Positions 8,412 through 16,279 of a stretch of DNA of 55,975 bases are shown piece after piece. This DNA comes from an uncultured candidate division WPS-2 bacterium (lineage in GTDB: Bacteria > Vulcanimicrobiota > Vulcanimicrobiia > Vulcanimicrobiales > Vulcanimicrobiaceae): contig CALEYW010000001.1 of NCBI GenBank assembly GCA_937927945.1, forward strand, positions 1 through 55,975. The letters are read 5' to 3'. The number at the start of each line of letters is the position of its first letter. Within the stretch, counting starts at the first letter, position 1. The notes under the pieces were generated by a model. The model was not told the DNA's origin. It searched no databases and saw only the letters and a program-made list of their open reading frames with translations. The position numbers and the translations under genes are program-made.

Positions 8412-9833
8412 ATGGAGATTTGGTCGTTGTCTGCCCGCGAACTCGCCCGCGGATATCGCGCGGCTGCCTTCACTCCGCTCGAGGCGCTCGATGCGATCCT
8501 CGAACGCGTCACGTCGCTCGAGGGCGGGATCAATGCGTTCGCGACGCTCGATGGCGCGGGCGCGCGCGAGGCGGCGACCGCGGCGGGCGAACGCCTGGGC
8601 CGCGGGGACGCGCATCCGCTGTGCGGAATTCCACTCACCGTCAAAGATTTGATCGCCACGCGCGGGCTGCGCACGACCGGCGGTTCGCGTCTCTATGAAG
8701 GGTACGTGCCGCCGGCCGATTCGGCTGCTGTCGAGCGCGTGCGCGCGGCCGGCGCCGTGATCGTCGGGAAAACGACGACGTGCGAATTCGGTCACAAGCT
8801 CACCGGCGACTCGGCGCTGTTCGGCCTCACGCGCAATCCGCACGATCGCAAGCGAACGAGCGGCGGATCGAGCGGCGGCGCGGCGGCGGGACTCGCGGCG
8901 GGCTTCGGTCCGCTCGCGCTCGGGACGGATGCCGTGGGTTCGATTCGCGTACCGGCGGCGTTCTGCGGCGTCATCGGTCTCAAACCGACGTACGGGCTCG
9001 TGCCGCGCGCACCCGGCTTACCGCCATCGTGGGATTCGCTCGCGCACACGGGACCGATGGGACGCACGATCGACGACGTTGCGATGTTGCTCGACGTCCT
9101 CGCCGGGCCCGACAATCGCGACCGCGCGTCGATTGCGCTGCCCGCGACGTTTCAAGCGCCGTCCACGTATGCCGAGATCGACGTGCGAGCGCTGCGGATC
9201 GGCTTCACGCCAAGTCTCGGCGACGCGCCCGTCGACCCTGCCGTTGCGGCAGCGATTCGCGACGCCGTCGAAACTCTTCGCGCCGTCGAGCTCACCGTTC
9301 TCGAGGACGCTCCGGATTTGCGCGGAGCACTCGATGCGGTACGGACCATCGGTCTCTCCGAACTCGCGGCGTCGCGCGCGGACGACACGCCGGAGGAACG
9401 GGCTCGGCTCGACCCCTCGCTGATACGCGTTCTCGCGACAACGCCGGCATGGAGCGCGATCGACTACGTGCGCGCGACGGCGCAGCGAACGATGCTCTGG
9501 CGCGCGATGCAAGCGCTCTTCGAACGCGTCGACGTGCTGGTGCTGCCGACGGTTCCGATCGTGGCGTTCGCAGCCGGCGAGATCGGCGTGACGCAGATCG
9601 ACGGTGTCACCGTCGACGAACATCTCGGCTGGTCGCCGTTCACGTTTCCGTTCAATCTGACCGGACTGCCCGCGCTCACGATCCCGACACGCTTGCGTGC
9701 GGCGGGGATGCCGGTCGGTCTGCAGATCGTCGGACCGCGCTACGCCGAAGCGATGCTGCTCGCCGTGGGCGCCGCGTACGAACGGGCCATCGCCGCGCCG
9801 ATCGCACAGCCGTCCGGTCCCCAGCTTTCTTGA
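8412..9833 (+). CDS. Amidase signature family hydrolase
   Basis: A 473-residue amidase. The start at 8412 follows GGAGG by 5 bases. The Ser-cisSer-Lys triad is complete: Lys78 in TVKDL, Ser154 in GGSSGG, nucleophile Ser177 in GTDAVGSIR. The rest fits the family (GFKPTYGLVP-like stretch, DSLAHTGPMGRT, C-terminal GLPALTIPTRL). Members hydrolyse varied amides to carboxylate plus amine or ammonia. Divergent pairing with a sulfonate/nitrate-type importer suggests an imported amide. It is paralogous to the amidase at 20841-22259. Confidence 0.92.
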   Translation: MEIWSLSARELARGYRAAAFTPLEALDAILERVTSLEGGINAFATLDGAGAREAATAAGERLGRGDAHPLCGIPLTVKDLIATRGLRTTGGSRLYEGYVPPADSAAVERVRAAGAVIVGKTTTCEFGHKLTGDSALFGLTRNPHDRKRTSGGSSGGAAAGLAAGFGPLALGTDAVGSIRVPAAFCGVIGLKPTYGLVPRAPGLPPSWDSLAHTGPMGRTIDDVAMLLDVLAGPDNRDRASIALPATFQAPSTYAEIDVRALRIGFTPSLGDAPVDPAVAAAIRDAVETLRAVELTVLEDAPDLRGALDAVRTIGLSELAASRADDTPEERARLDPSLIRVLATTPAWSAIDYVRATAQRTMLWRAMQALFERVDVLVLPTVPIVAFAAGEIGVTQIDGVTVDEHLGWSPFTFPFNLTGLPALTIPTRLRAAGMPVGLQIVGPRYAEAMLLAVGAAYERAIAAPIAQPSGPQLS

Positions 9834-9857
9834 AACTGCCGGATATACCATGAGAAC

Positions 9858-10436
9858 ATGACCTTCCGACTTCTCGCCGCACTCGGAGCGAGTTTCGCAC
9901 TCATCACGCCGCTGGGCGCCTCGGCGCAGGACACGCCGTCGTACGCTCAGCCCGCCGTACCGAGCTACGGCACGCAGGATCAGCAGATCCATGGCCGCAT
10001 TCTCGGCTTCGACGGCGGCTACGCCGTCCAAGTCCGCGACGATAACGGCTACGTCGACAACATTCGCCTGCATCAAGGAACCGTCATCAACCCAACCGGC
10101 CTGACTCTCGCTTCGGGGATGGTCGTCTCGGTCAACGGCTACAACGCGGGCTCGTACTTCTCGGCCAACGAGATCGACACGCCGTACGCGTTGTACGGCC
10201 CGGTCCCGTACTACGCGGGGCGCCCGTGGTACGACTACGGTCCCAGCATCTCTCTGGGCTTCTTCTTCCAGGGTGGGGACTGGTGGCGCGGCGGCTACTA
10301 TCGGCGCCCCGACTACGGCGGCGTCTGGCACGGCCGCGACTACGTCGCTCCCCGTGAGCGCGGCGGGTACGTCCCGCATTCCGACCGGCGCGGGGGCGAC
10401 GGGCATCCGCGGGGCGACAACGGCCGCCATCGCTGA
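9858..10436 (+). CDS. Secreted OB-fold-like (DUF5666-like) protein with Tyr/Gly/Arg-rich tail
   Basis: A 192-residue exported protein with signal peptide MTFRLLAALGASFALITPLGASA. Residues ~42-105 form a small beta domain (HGRILGFDGGYAVQVRDD, then NIRLHQGTVINPTGLTL) clearly homologous to the protein at 30758-31186, which has SVTLHRSAIINPTGLQL at the same place. The C-terminal ~80 residues are low-complexity, rich in Tyr, Gly, Trp, Arg and Asp. The domain resembles DUF5666-type OB folds; function is unknown. It sits 24 bp after the amidase. Confidence 0.7.
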   Translation: MTFRLLAALGASFALITPLGASAQDTPSYAQPAVPSYGTQDQQIHGRILGFDGGYAVQVRDDNGYVDNIRLHQGTVINPTGLTLASGMVVSVNGYNAGSYFSANEIDTPYALYGPVPYYAGRPWYDYGPSISLGFFFQGGDWWRGGYYRRPDYGGVWHGRDYVAPRERGGYVPHSDRRGGDGHPRGDNGRHR

Positions 10437-10472
10437 TGCCCATCGCCGTCCCTGTCTCGCCGCGATCGTGCG

Positions 10473-11585
10473 CTAGCGGAGGTTCGCCGTTTCGAGCGTC
10501 GGGTAGTCGGTGTAGCCGCGTTCGTCTCCGCCGAACGTGTGATCCCAGTCGACGTCGTTGAGCGGAGCGCCGGTGCGGAGCCGTTCGACGAGGTCGGGGT
10601 TCGCAACGTACGCGCGGCCGAAGGCAACCAGATCGGCCTGGCCGGATGAGACGACTTCGGTCGCGAGCTCGCGCGTATAGCCGTTGTTCACCATCCACGG
10701 ACCCGCGAAGGCCTCGCGGAGCTTCGCGAAGTCGAAGCCGTGGAACTCACGCGGGCCCTGCGTGTGGCCTTCGATCACGTGGGCATACGCGAGGCCGAAC
10801 CGGTTGAGCTCGCGGACGAGCGGAAAGAACACGCTCTCCGGATCGCTGTCGAACGCGCCCGCCGACGGCGAGACCGGCGAGATGCGGATCCCGGTGCGAT
10901 CGGCGCCGACCGCACCGGCGACGGCTTCGGTTACTTCGAGCGTCAGCCGGATGCGGTTCGCGACGGAGCCGCCGTACCGATCGGTGCGGTGGTTGCTGCC
11001 GTCGCGCATGAACTGGTCGAGCAGATAACCGTTGGCGGCGTGGATCTCGATGCCGTCGAAGCCTGCGGCGATTGCCTTCGTCGCCGCAGCGGCGTAATCG
11101 TCGAGGAGTCCGGGCAGCTCGACCAGCTCGAGCGCACGCGGCGTCCCGACTTCTACGAATTCACCGTTCTCGATGAACGTGCGGGAGTCGCGCGGCGCGA
11201 TCGCCGACGGCGCGACGGGCAGAATGCCGCCGGGCTGCAGCGAGGGGTGCGAGAAGCGGCCGACGTGCCACAGCTGCAGGTAGATCGTTCCGCCTTCGGC
11301 GTGAACGGCGCCCGTGACGCGCTTCCAGCCCGCGACCTGCTCGGGCGAGTAGATCCCCGGCGTGAAAGCGTAGCCTTTGCCGTACGGGGAGATCTGCGTC
11401 GCTTCAGCGATGATCAAGCCGGCGCTCGCGCGCTGCCGATAGTACTCGACGTTGAGGGCGTTGGGCGCATCGGTTCCGGGCGTCGCGCGATCGCGCGTCA
11501 GCGGTGCCATGACGATGCGATTCCGAAGCCGCGAGCGGCCGAGGTCGAACGGCGTGAACAAGACGGAAGAGGACTGACGTTGCAT
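10473..11585 (-). CDS. Old yellow enzyme family alkene reductase
   Basis: A 370-residue FMN-dependent ene-reductase of the NemA/OYE group. The start at 11585 gives the usual N terminus (SSVLFTPFDLGRSRLRNRIVMAPLTRDRA). Other family features are YLQLWHVGRFSHPSLQPGG, substrate-binding HAANGYLLDQFM (His and Asn as active-site pair) and the phosphate-binding end VAFGRAYVANPDL. It would reduce activated C=C bonds or nitro compounds with NAD(P)H in the cytoplasm. It is divergent from the Liv operon leader across about 130 bp. Confidence 0.92.
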   Translation of the reverse strand: MQRQSSSVLFTPFDLGRSRLRNRIVMAPLTRDRATPGTDAPNALNVEYYRQRASAGLIIAEATQISPYGKGYAFTPGIYSPEQVAGWKRVTGAVHAEGGTIYLQLWHVGRFSHPSLQPGGILPVAPSAIAPRDSRTFIENGEFVEVGTPRALELVELPGLLDDYAAAATKAIAAGFDGIEIHAANGYLLDQFMRDGSNHRTDRYGGSVANRIRLTLEVTEAVAGAVGADRTGIRISPVSPSAGAFDSDPESVFFPLVRELNRFGLAYAHVIEGHTQGPREFHGFDFAKLREAFAGPWMVNNGYTRELATEVVSSGQADLVAFGRAYVANPDLVERLRTGAPLNDVDWDHTFGGDERGYTDYPTLETANLR

Positions 11586-11718
11586 CGTCGCCCGTAACAC
11601 GATCGAACGCCAATCAGTTTGCAGCCCTGAGCCCCTGCGACATTTGACGGAACGCGCCGCTTTGCGACTTCGCCCCGCGCCGGAGACGACGAGGGCTCGA
11701 TAAGGCGCGACGCGCACG

Positions 11719-11747
11719 TTGACAAGCAGTCTGCCGGACGATAGGAT
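11719..11747 (+). promoter_or_regulatory. Sigma70-type promoter of the Liv operon leader
   Basis: TTGACA at 11719-11724, a 17-base spacer and TAGGAT at 11742-11747 make a near-consensus housekeeping promoter. Transcription should start around 11754-11755, at the A of the leader ORF's ATG, so that ORF would be leaderless. It points at the transporter operon beginning at 11909. Confidence 0.65.
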
Positions 11748-11754
11748 CAACGCG

Positions 11755-11823
11755 ATGCTTTTTAGCGAGATGCTGTGTTTGCGCTCGTCCTCGCCGGTTC
11801 GGAAGAGGCTCCTCCTCGCATAG
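11755..11823 (+). CDS. Candidate attenuator leader peptide, Leu-rich
   Basis: A 22-codon ORF reading MLFSEMLCLRSSSPVRKRLL then LA and TAG. Six codons are Leu, including CTC-CTC-CTC at 809-817 of the 11 kb block (11809-11817), three codons before the stop. It starts at the predicted +1 of the promoter and ends 24 bases before an intrinsic terminator, just ahead of a Liv-type (branched-chain amino acid class) transporter. This is the classical layout of an amino-acid attenuator. Ribosome pausing at Leu (or at the Met/Cys codons) would choose between terminator and antiterminator. Chance is possible for so short an ORF; the combination of parts is the evidence. Confidence 0.55.
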   Translation: MLFSEMLCLRSSSPVRKRLLLA

Positions 11824-11861
11824 CATCGACTTCATCCGTCGTCGCGAGCCCTCTACCGAAC
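11796..11861 (+). promoter_or_regulatory. Candidate antiterminator pairing in Liv leader
   Basis: Bases 11796-11810 (GGTTCGGAAGAGGCT) are complementary to 11847-11861 (AGCCCTCTACCGAAC) apart from one bulge and one mismatch. The second arm is also the 5' half of the terminator hairpin at 11848-11871, so the two structures exclude each other. The first arm lies inside the leader ORF, where ribosomes would control it. A further pair, CGATGCT (11753-11759) with AGCATCG (11822-11828), could sequester the leader start. Confidence 0.5.
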
Positions 11862-11881
11862 GGTAGGGGGCTTTCTTTATT
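11848..11881 (+). terminator. Intrinsic terminator (attenuator) in Liv leader
   Basis: GCCCTCTACC (11848-11857), loop GAAC, GGTAGGGGGC (11862-11871), then TTTCTTTATT. It is a ten-base-pair GC-rich stem with a single G-T wobble and a U-rich tail. It lies between the promoter and the first structural gene at 11909 on the same strand, so it must be read through for the operon to be expressed. Confidence 0.75.
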
Positions 11882-11908
11882 GCTGCTTCCCTCGAAAACG
11901 GAGACATT

Positions 11909-13072
11909 GTGAGATCTCGCTCGCGGCTCGCCGGCGTCGCCGCCACGCTCCTGGTCGTCTCGGGCATCCTAGCACCGGCGTTTGCGGAGGATGCACCCGG
12001 CGGAACCGTCACCGGCGAAACGGTCACGTTCGGTCAGTATGCCGACCAATCCGGGCCCAACGCCGCGATCGGCGCGGCGCGGTACGGCCTCGACGCATAC
12101 CTGCAGGCCGTCAACGCGCAAGGCGGCGTGCGCGGAAAAAAATTGCGGCTGATCAGCTACGACGACGGCTATAAGCCCGCACAGACGGCGGCGCTGGTCA
12201 AGAAGCTGGTCTTCCAAGACGGCGTCTTCGCGATCGTGGGCGGCGTAGGCAGCCCAACGACCGCAGCGGTCGCACCGGCGCTCAACGATCTCGGCGTCCC
12301 GCTCGTCGGGATGGCGACGGGCAGTCCGATCTTCTACGAGCCCACGCGGAAATACGTCTTCCCGGCCTGGCCGCTCTACACGACCGACGGCAAAGCGATG
12401 GCGTCGTTCCTCAAAACGCACTTCGAGGGCAAGAAAGTCGGCGTCATCTACCAGGACGACTCGTTCGGCAAGCCGATTCTCGCCGCCGTCGAGTCGGTGC
12501 TCGGCCACGTCGAAGAAATCCCGTACTCGCCCGGACAAGTCGACTTCAGCAGCGCCGTCGTCAAGCTCAAAGCCGCCGGCGTCGACGCGCTCGTGCTCGC
12601 GACGATCGCAGCGCCGGCCGCGCAGATTCTCAACGAGCTGCCGAAATTCAACTACGCGCCGGTGCGCGTGCTGACCGGGTCGGCGTGCGGGTACTCGGAG
12701 ATCTTCAAGACGATCCCGAGCCTGGAGGGCGCGTACTGCGCCGCTTTCCTGCCGACGCCCGAGGGCAAGGACCCACAGTGGGAAGCGTTCACGAACGCGA
12801 TGGCGCGCTACGAACCAGGGCACCCGGCGGAGATCTATTCGGCCTGGGGTTGGCTCGCCGGACAGGTCGCGGTCGAAGGCTTGCGCCGCACCCGCGGCCC
12901 GATCACGCGTCAGGCATACGTCGCCGCGCTGGAATCGATCAAGGGCTTTCACACGATCGGCGGCGATCTGAGCTACAGCTCGCAGAGCCATCGCGGCATC
13001 GGCAGCCAGTTCATCTGGCAGGCCAAGAACGGGCGCTGGCTGACGGTTCCGAACTCGAAGGTCGAGCCCTAA
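11909..13072 (+). CDS. Liv-type ABC transporter substrate-binding protein
   Basis: A 387-residue periplasmic binding protein of the branched-chain amino acid/amide class (type I fold). GTG start at 11909 with GGAG upstream and signal peptide RLAGVAATLLVVSGILAPAFA. The family start is clear: VTFGQYADQSGPNAAIG, then YLQAVNAQGGVRGKKLRLISYDDGYKP and FAIVGGVGSPTTAA. It opens a six-gene operon whose last gene is a flavin monooxygenase, so the natural ligand may be an aromatic or organosulfur compound rather than Leu. That is inference from neighbours; the leader peptide argues for Leu-linked regulation. Confidence 0.9.
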   Translation: MRSRSRLAGVAATLLVVSGILAPAFAEDAPGGTVTGETVTFGQYADQSGPNAAIGAARYGLDAYLQAVNAQGGVRGKKLRLISYDDGYKPAQTAALVKKLVFQDGVFAIVGGVGSPTTAAVAPALNDLGVPLVGMATGSPIFYEPTRKYVFPAWPLYTTDGKAMASFLKTHFEGKKVGVIYQDDSFGKPILAAVESVLGHVEEIPYSPGQVDFSSAVVKLKAAGVDALVLATIAAPAAQILNELPKFNYAPVRVLTGSACGYSEIFKTIPSLEGAYCAAFLPTPEGKDPQWEAFTNAMARYEPGHPAEIYSAWGWLAGQVAVEGLRRTRGPITRQAYVAALESIKGFHTIGGDLSYSSQSHRGIGSQFIWQAKNGRWLTVPNSKVEP

Positions 13073-13076
13073 CGCG

Positions 13077-13952
13077 TTGGAGATTCTGCCGCAGATCGTC
13101 CTCTCAGGGCTCGCACAGGGCAGCCTCTATGCGCTCGCGGCGCTCGGCATCGTGCTGATCTTCAACGCGGGCGGCGTCGTCAATTTCGCCCAAGGCGCGA
13201 TGGCGGTTGTGACGGCGTACGTGACCTGGGCTCTGCTCAACGGCGCGCACGTCCCATACCCGCTGGCGGTCGCGCTCGCGCTCTGCGCGGCGTTCGCACT
13301 GGGCATGGCGACGGAAATGCTCGTGCTGCGCCGCGTCGCGGATGCACAGCCGCTCACGCAGATCGTGGTGACGCTCGGTCTGTTGATGCTGCTCACGGGC
13401 CTGGTGGGAATGATCTTTGGGCACGATCCGCGTTCGCTGCCCGAGCTCGTCACGCTGCCCTCGGTCGCGCTCGGTCCGGTGATCCTCGTGCCGTCGGACG
13501 TGTTCGACGTCGCGGTGTTGATCGTGCTCGTTGTGGGACTGATGGTGCTGCTGCGCAAGACGAAGCTCGGCCTCGGGATGCGCGCGCTCGGCCAGGACCT
13601 CTTCGCGGCGCGTCTCGCCGGAATCTCGCTCACGCGCGTACTCTCGCTCACCTGGGGGATCGGCGTCGCGCTCGCCGGCACGGCGGGGATCCTCGCCGTG
13701 CCGAACACGACGCTGACGCCCACGACGATGGACACGCTCGTGATCTACGGTTTCGTCGCAGCGGTCTTCGGCGGGTTCGGAACGGTCTCCGGGGCCATCG
13801 TCGGCGGATTGCTGCTCGGTGTGGTGGACAATCTCATCAAAACGTATCTTTCACCCGAGCTGAGCTTGTCGGTCGTCTTCGCGCTCTTATTGCTCGCACT
13901 CTACTTGCGTCCTAACGGTTTATTCGGTCGTGCTGTTGTTCGCAAGGTCTGA
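13077..13952 (+). CDS. Liv-type ABC permease (LivH class)
   Basis: A 291-residue inner-membrane permease starting with TTG four bases after the preceding stop. About eight transmembrane segments. Family signatures include GLAQGSLYALAALGIVLIFN, VVNFAQGAMAV near the N terminus and GMRALGQDLFAARLAGI in the cytoplasmic coupling loop, followed by GFVAAVFGGFGTVSGAIVGG. It would pair with the LivM-type permease, whose gene overlaps it by 23 bp. Confidence 0.92.
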   Translation: MEILPQIVLSGLAQGSLYALAALGIVLIFNAGGVVNFAQGAMAVVTAYVTWALLNGAHVPYPLAVALALCAAFALGMATEMLVLRRVADAQPLTQIVVTLGLLMLLTGLVGMIFGHDPRSLPELVTLPSVALGPVILVPSDVFDVAVLIVLVVGLMVLLRKTKLGLGMRALGQDLFAARLAGISLTRVLSLTWGIGVALAGTAGILAVPNTTLTPTTMDTLVIYGFVAAVFGGFGTVSGAIVGGLLLGVVDNLIKTYLSPELSLSVVFALLLLALYLRPNGLFGRAVVRKV

Positions 13953-14868
13953 GCGCGCCGCGCTCCTCACGCTTGCGCTCGTGGTCGCGTTTCCGATTGC
14001 GTGCGGCTTTCGCACGTATCCGCTCTTCATCGCAACGCAGTTCGCGGTGTTCGCGATGGTCGCGCTGAGCTTGGACGTGCTGATGGGGCGCAGCGGTCAG
14101 ATCTCGCTCGGCCACGCCGGCTTTTTCGCGCTGGGCGCGTACGCGGCGGCGATTCTGAGCGTGCGCTACGACGTCGACCTGCTCGTGGGCGTGATCGCCG
14201 GCGCCGCGCTGGCGGCGCTGGGGAGCCTGATCGTCGGGCTGCCCGCGACACGGTTGAGCGGACACTATTTGGGCATCGTCACGCTGGGATTCGGCGTCGC
14301 GGTCGCGCAGATCGCACTCAAGTGGACGGCGTTGACCAACGGCGACGAAGGGGTGCATACGCACGCTATCCACCTGGCCGGCACCGTGCTGAGCTCACCG
14401 CTGCACGTCTACGCGGTCGTGTTCGTCGCGCTCGGTGCGGTCACCGCGTTCGTGGCGCGCCTGCCGCGCACGCGTTTAGGGCGCGCGTTTGGGGCCGTTC
14501 GCGACAGCGAGATCGCCGCCGCCGCGATGGGGATCTCGGTCGCGCGCACCAAGGTGCTGGCGTTCGTCATCAGCGCCGCCATCGCGGGCGGGGCGGGCGC
14601 ACTCTATGCGGCGCTGACCGGGTTCGTCGCACCGGAGGATTTCGGGATCGGCCAGTCGTTGCTGTTCTTCGCGATGGTCGTGGTCGGCGGAACGGCGTCG
14701 ACTGCCGGTACGCTGCTCGGCGCGCTCGTGCTCGAGGGAGTCTCCCAGGCCGCCGCGACGGTCGGCGGGCTGTCGCTGACGTTGATCGGCGCGGCGATCG
14801 TCGGCGTCGCGCTGTTCCGGCCGGCCGGACTCAAGTCGCTCTGGCGCGGCGGCGAGGGTTCGCGCTGA
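13930..14868 (+). CDS. Liv-type ABC permease (LivM class)
   Basis: A 312-residue permease with GTG start at 13930 inside the end of the LivH-type gene. Typical sequences are GRSGQISLGHAGFFALGAYA, GHYLGIVTLGFGVAVAQI and GRAFGAVRDSEIAAAAMGIS, the last being the ATPase-coupling loop. Its TGA overlaps the next ATG (ATGA at 14865-14868 region), a sign of tight translational coupling. Confidence 0.92.
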   Translation: MLLFARSERAALLTLALVVAFPIACGFRTYPLFIATQFAVFAMVALSLDVLMGRSGQISLGHAGFFALGAYAAAILSVRYDVDLLVGVIAGAALAALGSLIVGLPATRLSGHYLGIVTLGFGVAVAQIALKWTALTNGDEGVHTHAIHLAGTVLSSPLHVYAVVFVALGAVTAFVARLPRTRLGRAFGAVRDSEIAAAAMGISVARTKVLAFVISAAIAGGAGALYAALTGFVAPEDFGIGQSLLFFAMVVVGGTASTAGTLLGALVLEGVSQAAATVGGLSLTLIGAAIVGVALFRPAGLKSLWRGGEGSR

Positions 14869-15590
14869 TGCTCCGTTGCAGCGGCGTGACGATGCGTTTC
14901 GGCGGTCTGGTACCGCTCGACGGTGTCGACCTGCACGTCCCCGAACGCGGTCTGTTCCTGGTCGTCGGCCCGAACGGTGCGGGCAAGACAACGCTGCTCA
15001 ACGTGATCTCGCGTCTGGTGACGCCGGCTGCGGGCAGCGTGCGGTTCGCCGATCGCGATCTGCTCGCGCTCGAGCCGAGCGCGCTGCTCGACGCCGGAAT
15101 CGCGCGCAGCTTTCAGAAGGCGGAACTGTTCGTCGGGCTGAGTGCGCTCGACAACGTGCTGGTGGGACTCGACCATCGTCACCTGCCTGAGCGCGCTGCG
15201 CGGGTGCGCGCGATCGGAATGCTTGAGGCGCTCGGGCTCGGCGGCGTGGCGCACGTCGCCGCTGGGACGCTGTCGCACGGGTACCAGAAGCTGGTCGATC
15301 TCGCGCGTGCGCTCGTCTCCGAGCCCAAGCTTCTGCTGCTCGACGAGCCGCTCGCCGGCGTCACGGCCGCCGAGATCCCGACGTTGCTGGCCGCGATCCG
15401 AGACGCAGCGCGCGAGCGCGCGGTCTTGATGATCGAGCACCACCTCGAGCTCGTGCTCGACCTCGCCGAGCGCGTCACCGTGCTCGATTTCGGTCGAACG
15501 ATCTCCGAAGGGCCGCCCGAGGCGGTGCGTCGCGATCCGGCCGTGATTCGCAGCTACCTGGGCGGCAAGGCGGTCGAGCACGCATGGTGA
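14868..15590 (+). CDS. Liv-type ABC ATPase (LivG class)
   Basis: A 240-residue ATPase starting at the ATG that overlaps the LivM-type stop. Walker A is GPNGAGKTT (about 34-42) and Walker B LLLLDEPLAGV. The signature loop reads TLSHGYQKL instead of LSGGQ, as is usual in LivG (LSxGxQK). The H-loop is MIEHHLELVLDLAERV, and the typical tail is SEGPPEAVRRDPAVIRSYLG. It overlaps the LivF-type gene by 7 bp. Confidence 0.93.
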   Translation: MLRCSGVTMRFGGLVPLDGVDLHVPERGLFLVVGPNGAGKTTLLNVISRLVTPAAGSVRFADRDLLALEPSALLDAGIARSFQKAELFVGLSALDNVLVGLDHRHLPERAARVRAIGMLEALGLGGVAHVAAGTLSHGYQKLVDLARALVSEPKLLLLDEPLAGVTAAEIPTLLAAIRDAARERAVLMIEHHLELVLDLAERVTVLDFGRTISEGPPEAVRRDPAVIRSYLGGKAVEHAW

Positions 15591-16279
15591 GCGTGCAGAA
15601 CCTCGACGTCGCGTACGGGCGCGTTCCGGCGCTGCACGACGTGCACGTCGAGATCCCGCACCGCTCGATCGTCGCCGTGCTCGGGCCCAACGGCGCGGGG
15701 AAATCGACGCTGCTCAAGACGATCTCGGGCATCGTTCGGCCGCGGCGCGGGCGCATCGTCGCCGACGGCGAAAACGTGACGCATGCCGATCCCGCCGCGA
15801 TCGTCCGGCGCGGGATCGTGCACTGCCCCGAGGGCCGCCACGTGTTCCCCGAGTTCACCGTCGAAGAGAACCTGCGCGTCGGCGCCTACACGCGCGGCGA
15901 TCTCGACGCGATGGACTCCGTGCTCGAGATGTTCCCGGTGTTGCGCGAGCGGTTGCGCCAGCTTGCCGGCACGCTTTCCGGCGGCGAGCAGCAGATGCTC
16001 GCGATCGGGCGCGCGCTCATGGCACGTCCGCGCGTCTTGCTGCTCGACGAGCCGAGTCTGGGACTCGCACCGCTGCTGGTCGAGCAGATCTTCGCCACGA
16101 TCGTCCGTTTGCGCGACGACGGCATGACGATCGCGCTGGTCGAACAGAACGCCGCGCTCGCGCTGGCCGTCGCCGATCGCGCGTATCTGTTGGTTGCGGG
16201 CCGCATACGCTTCGCCGGTGAGGCTTCCGAGCTGGCCGCCTCCGAGCTGCTCCACACTGCGTACCTGGGAGGGACGTAA
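15584..16279 (+). CDS. Liv-type ABC ATPase (LivF class)
   Basis: A 231-residue ATPase. Walker A GPNGAGKST near 35-43, signature LSGGEQQM, Walker B LLLDEPSLGLAP, and the LivF-specific VEENLRVGAY. It forms the heterodimeric motor with the LivG-type protein. Its TAA overlaps the ATG of the monooxygenase gene (TAATG at 16277-16281), which places that enzyme firmly in the transport operon. Confidence 0.93.
   Translation: MVSVQNLDVAYGRVPALHDVHVEIPHRSIVAVLGPNGAGKSTLLKTISGIVRPRRGRIVADGENVTHADPAAIVRRGIVHCPEGRHVFPEFTVEENLRVGAYTRGDLDAMDSVLEMFPVLRERLRQLAGTLSGGEQQMLAIGRALMARPRVLLLDEPSLGLAPLLVEQIFATIVRLRDDGMTIALVEQNAALALAVADRAYLLVAGRIRFAGEASELAASELLHTAYLGGT

Noticed and set aside
9018..10430. 470-codon minus-strand open frame
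   Set aside because: Antisense to the amidase and the OB-fold-like gene, no recognisable domain, no ribosome-binding site.
11719..11881. Metabolite riboswitch in the Liv leader
   Set aside because: I could not match it to riboswitch classes I know (for example T-box AGGGTGG or guanidine motifs), while a Leu-rich ORF explains the layout better.
14001..14867. N-terminal extension of the LivG-type ATPase
   Set aside because: The frame is open upstream but lies within the LivM-type gene and is Arg-rich; ATG at 14868 gives the normal family N terminus.
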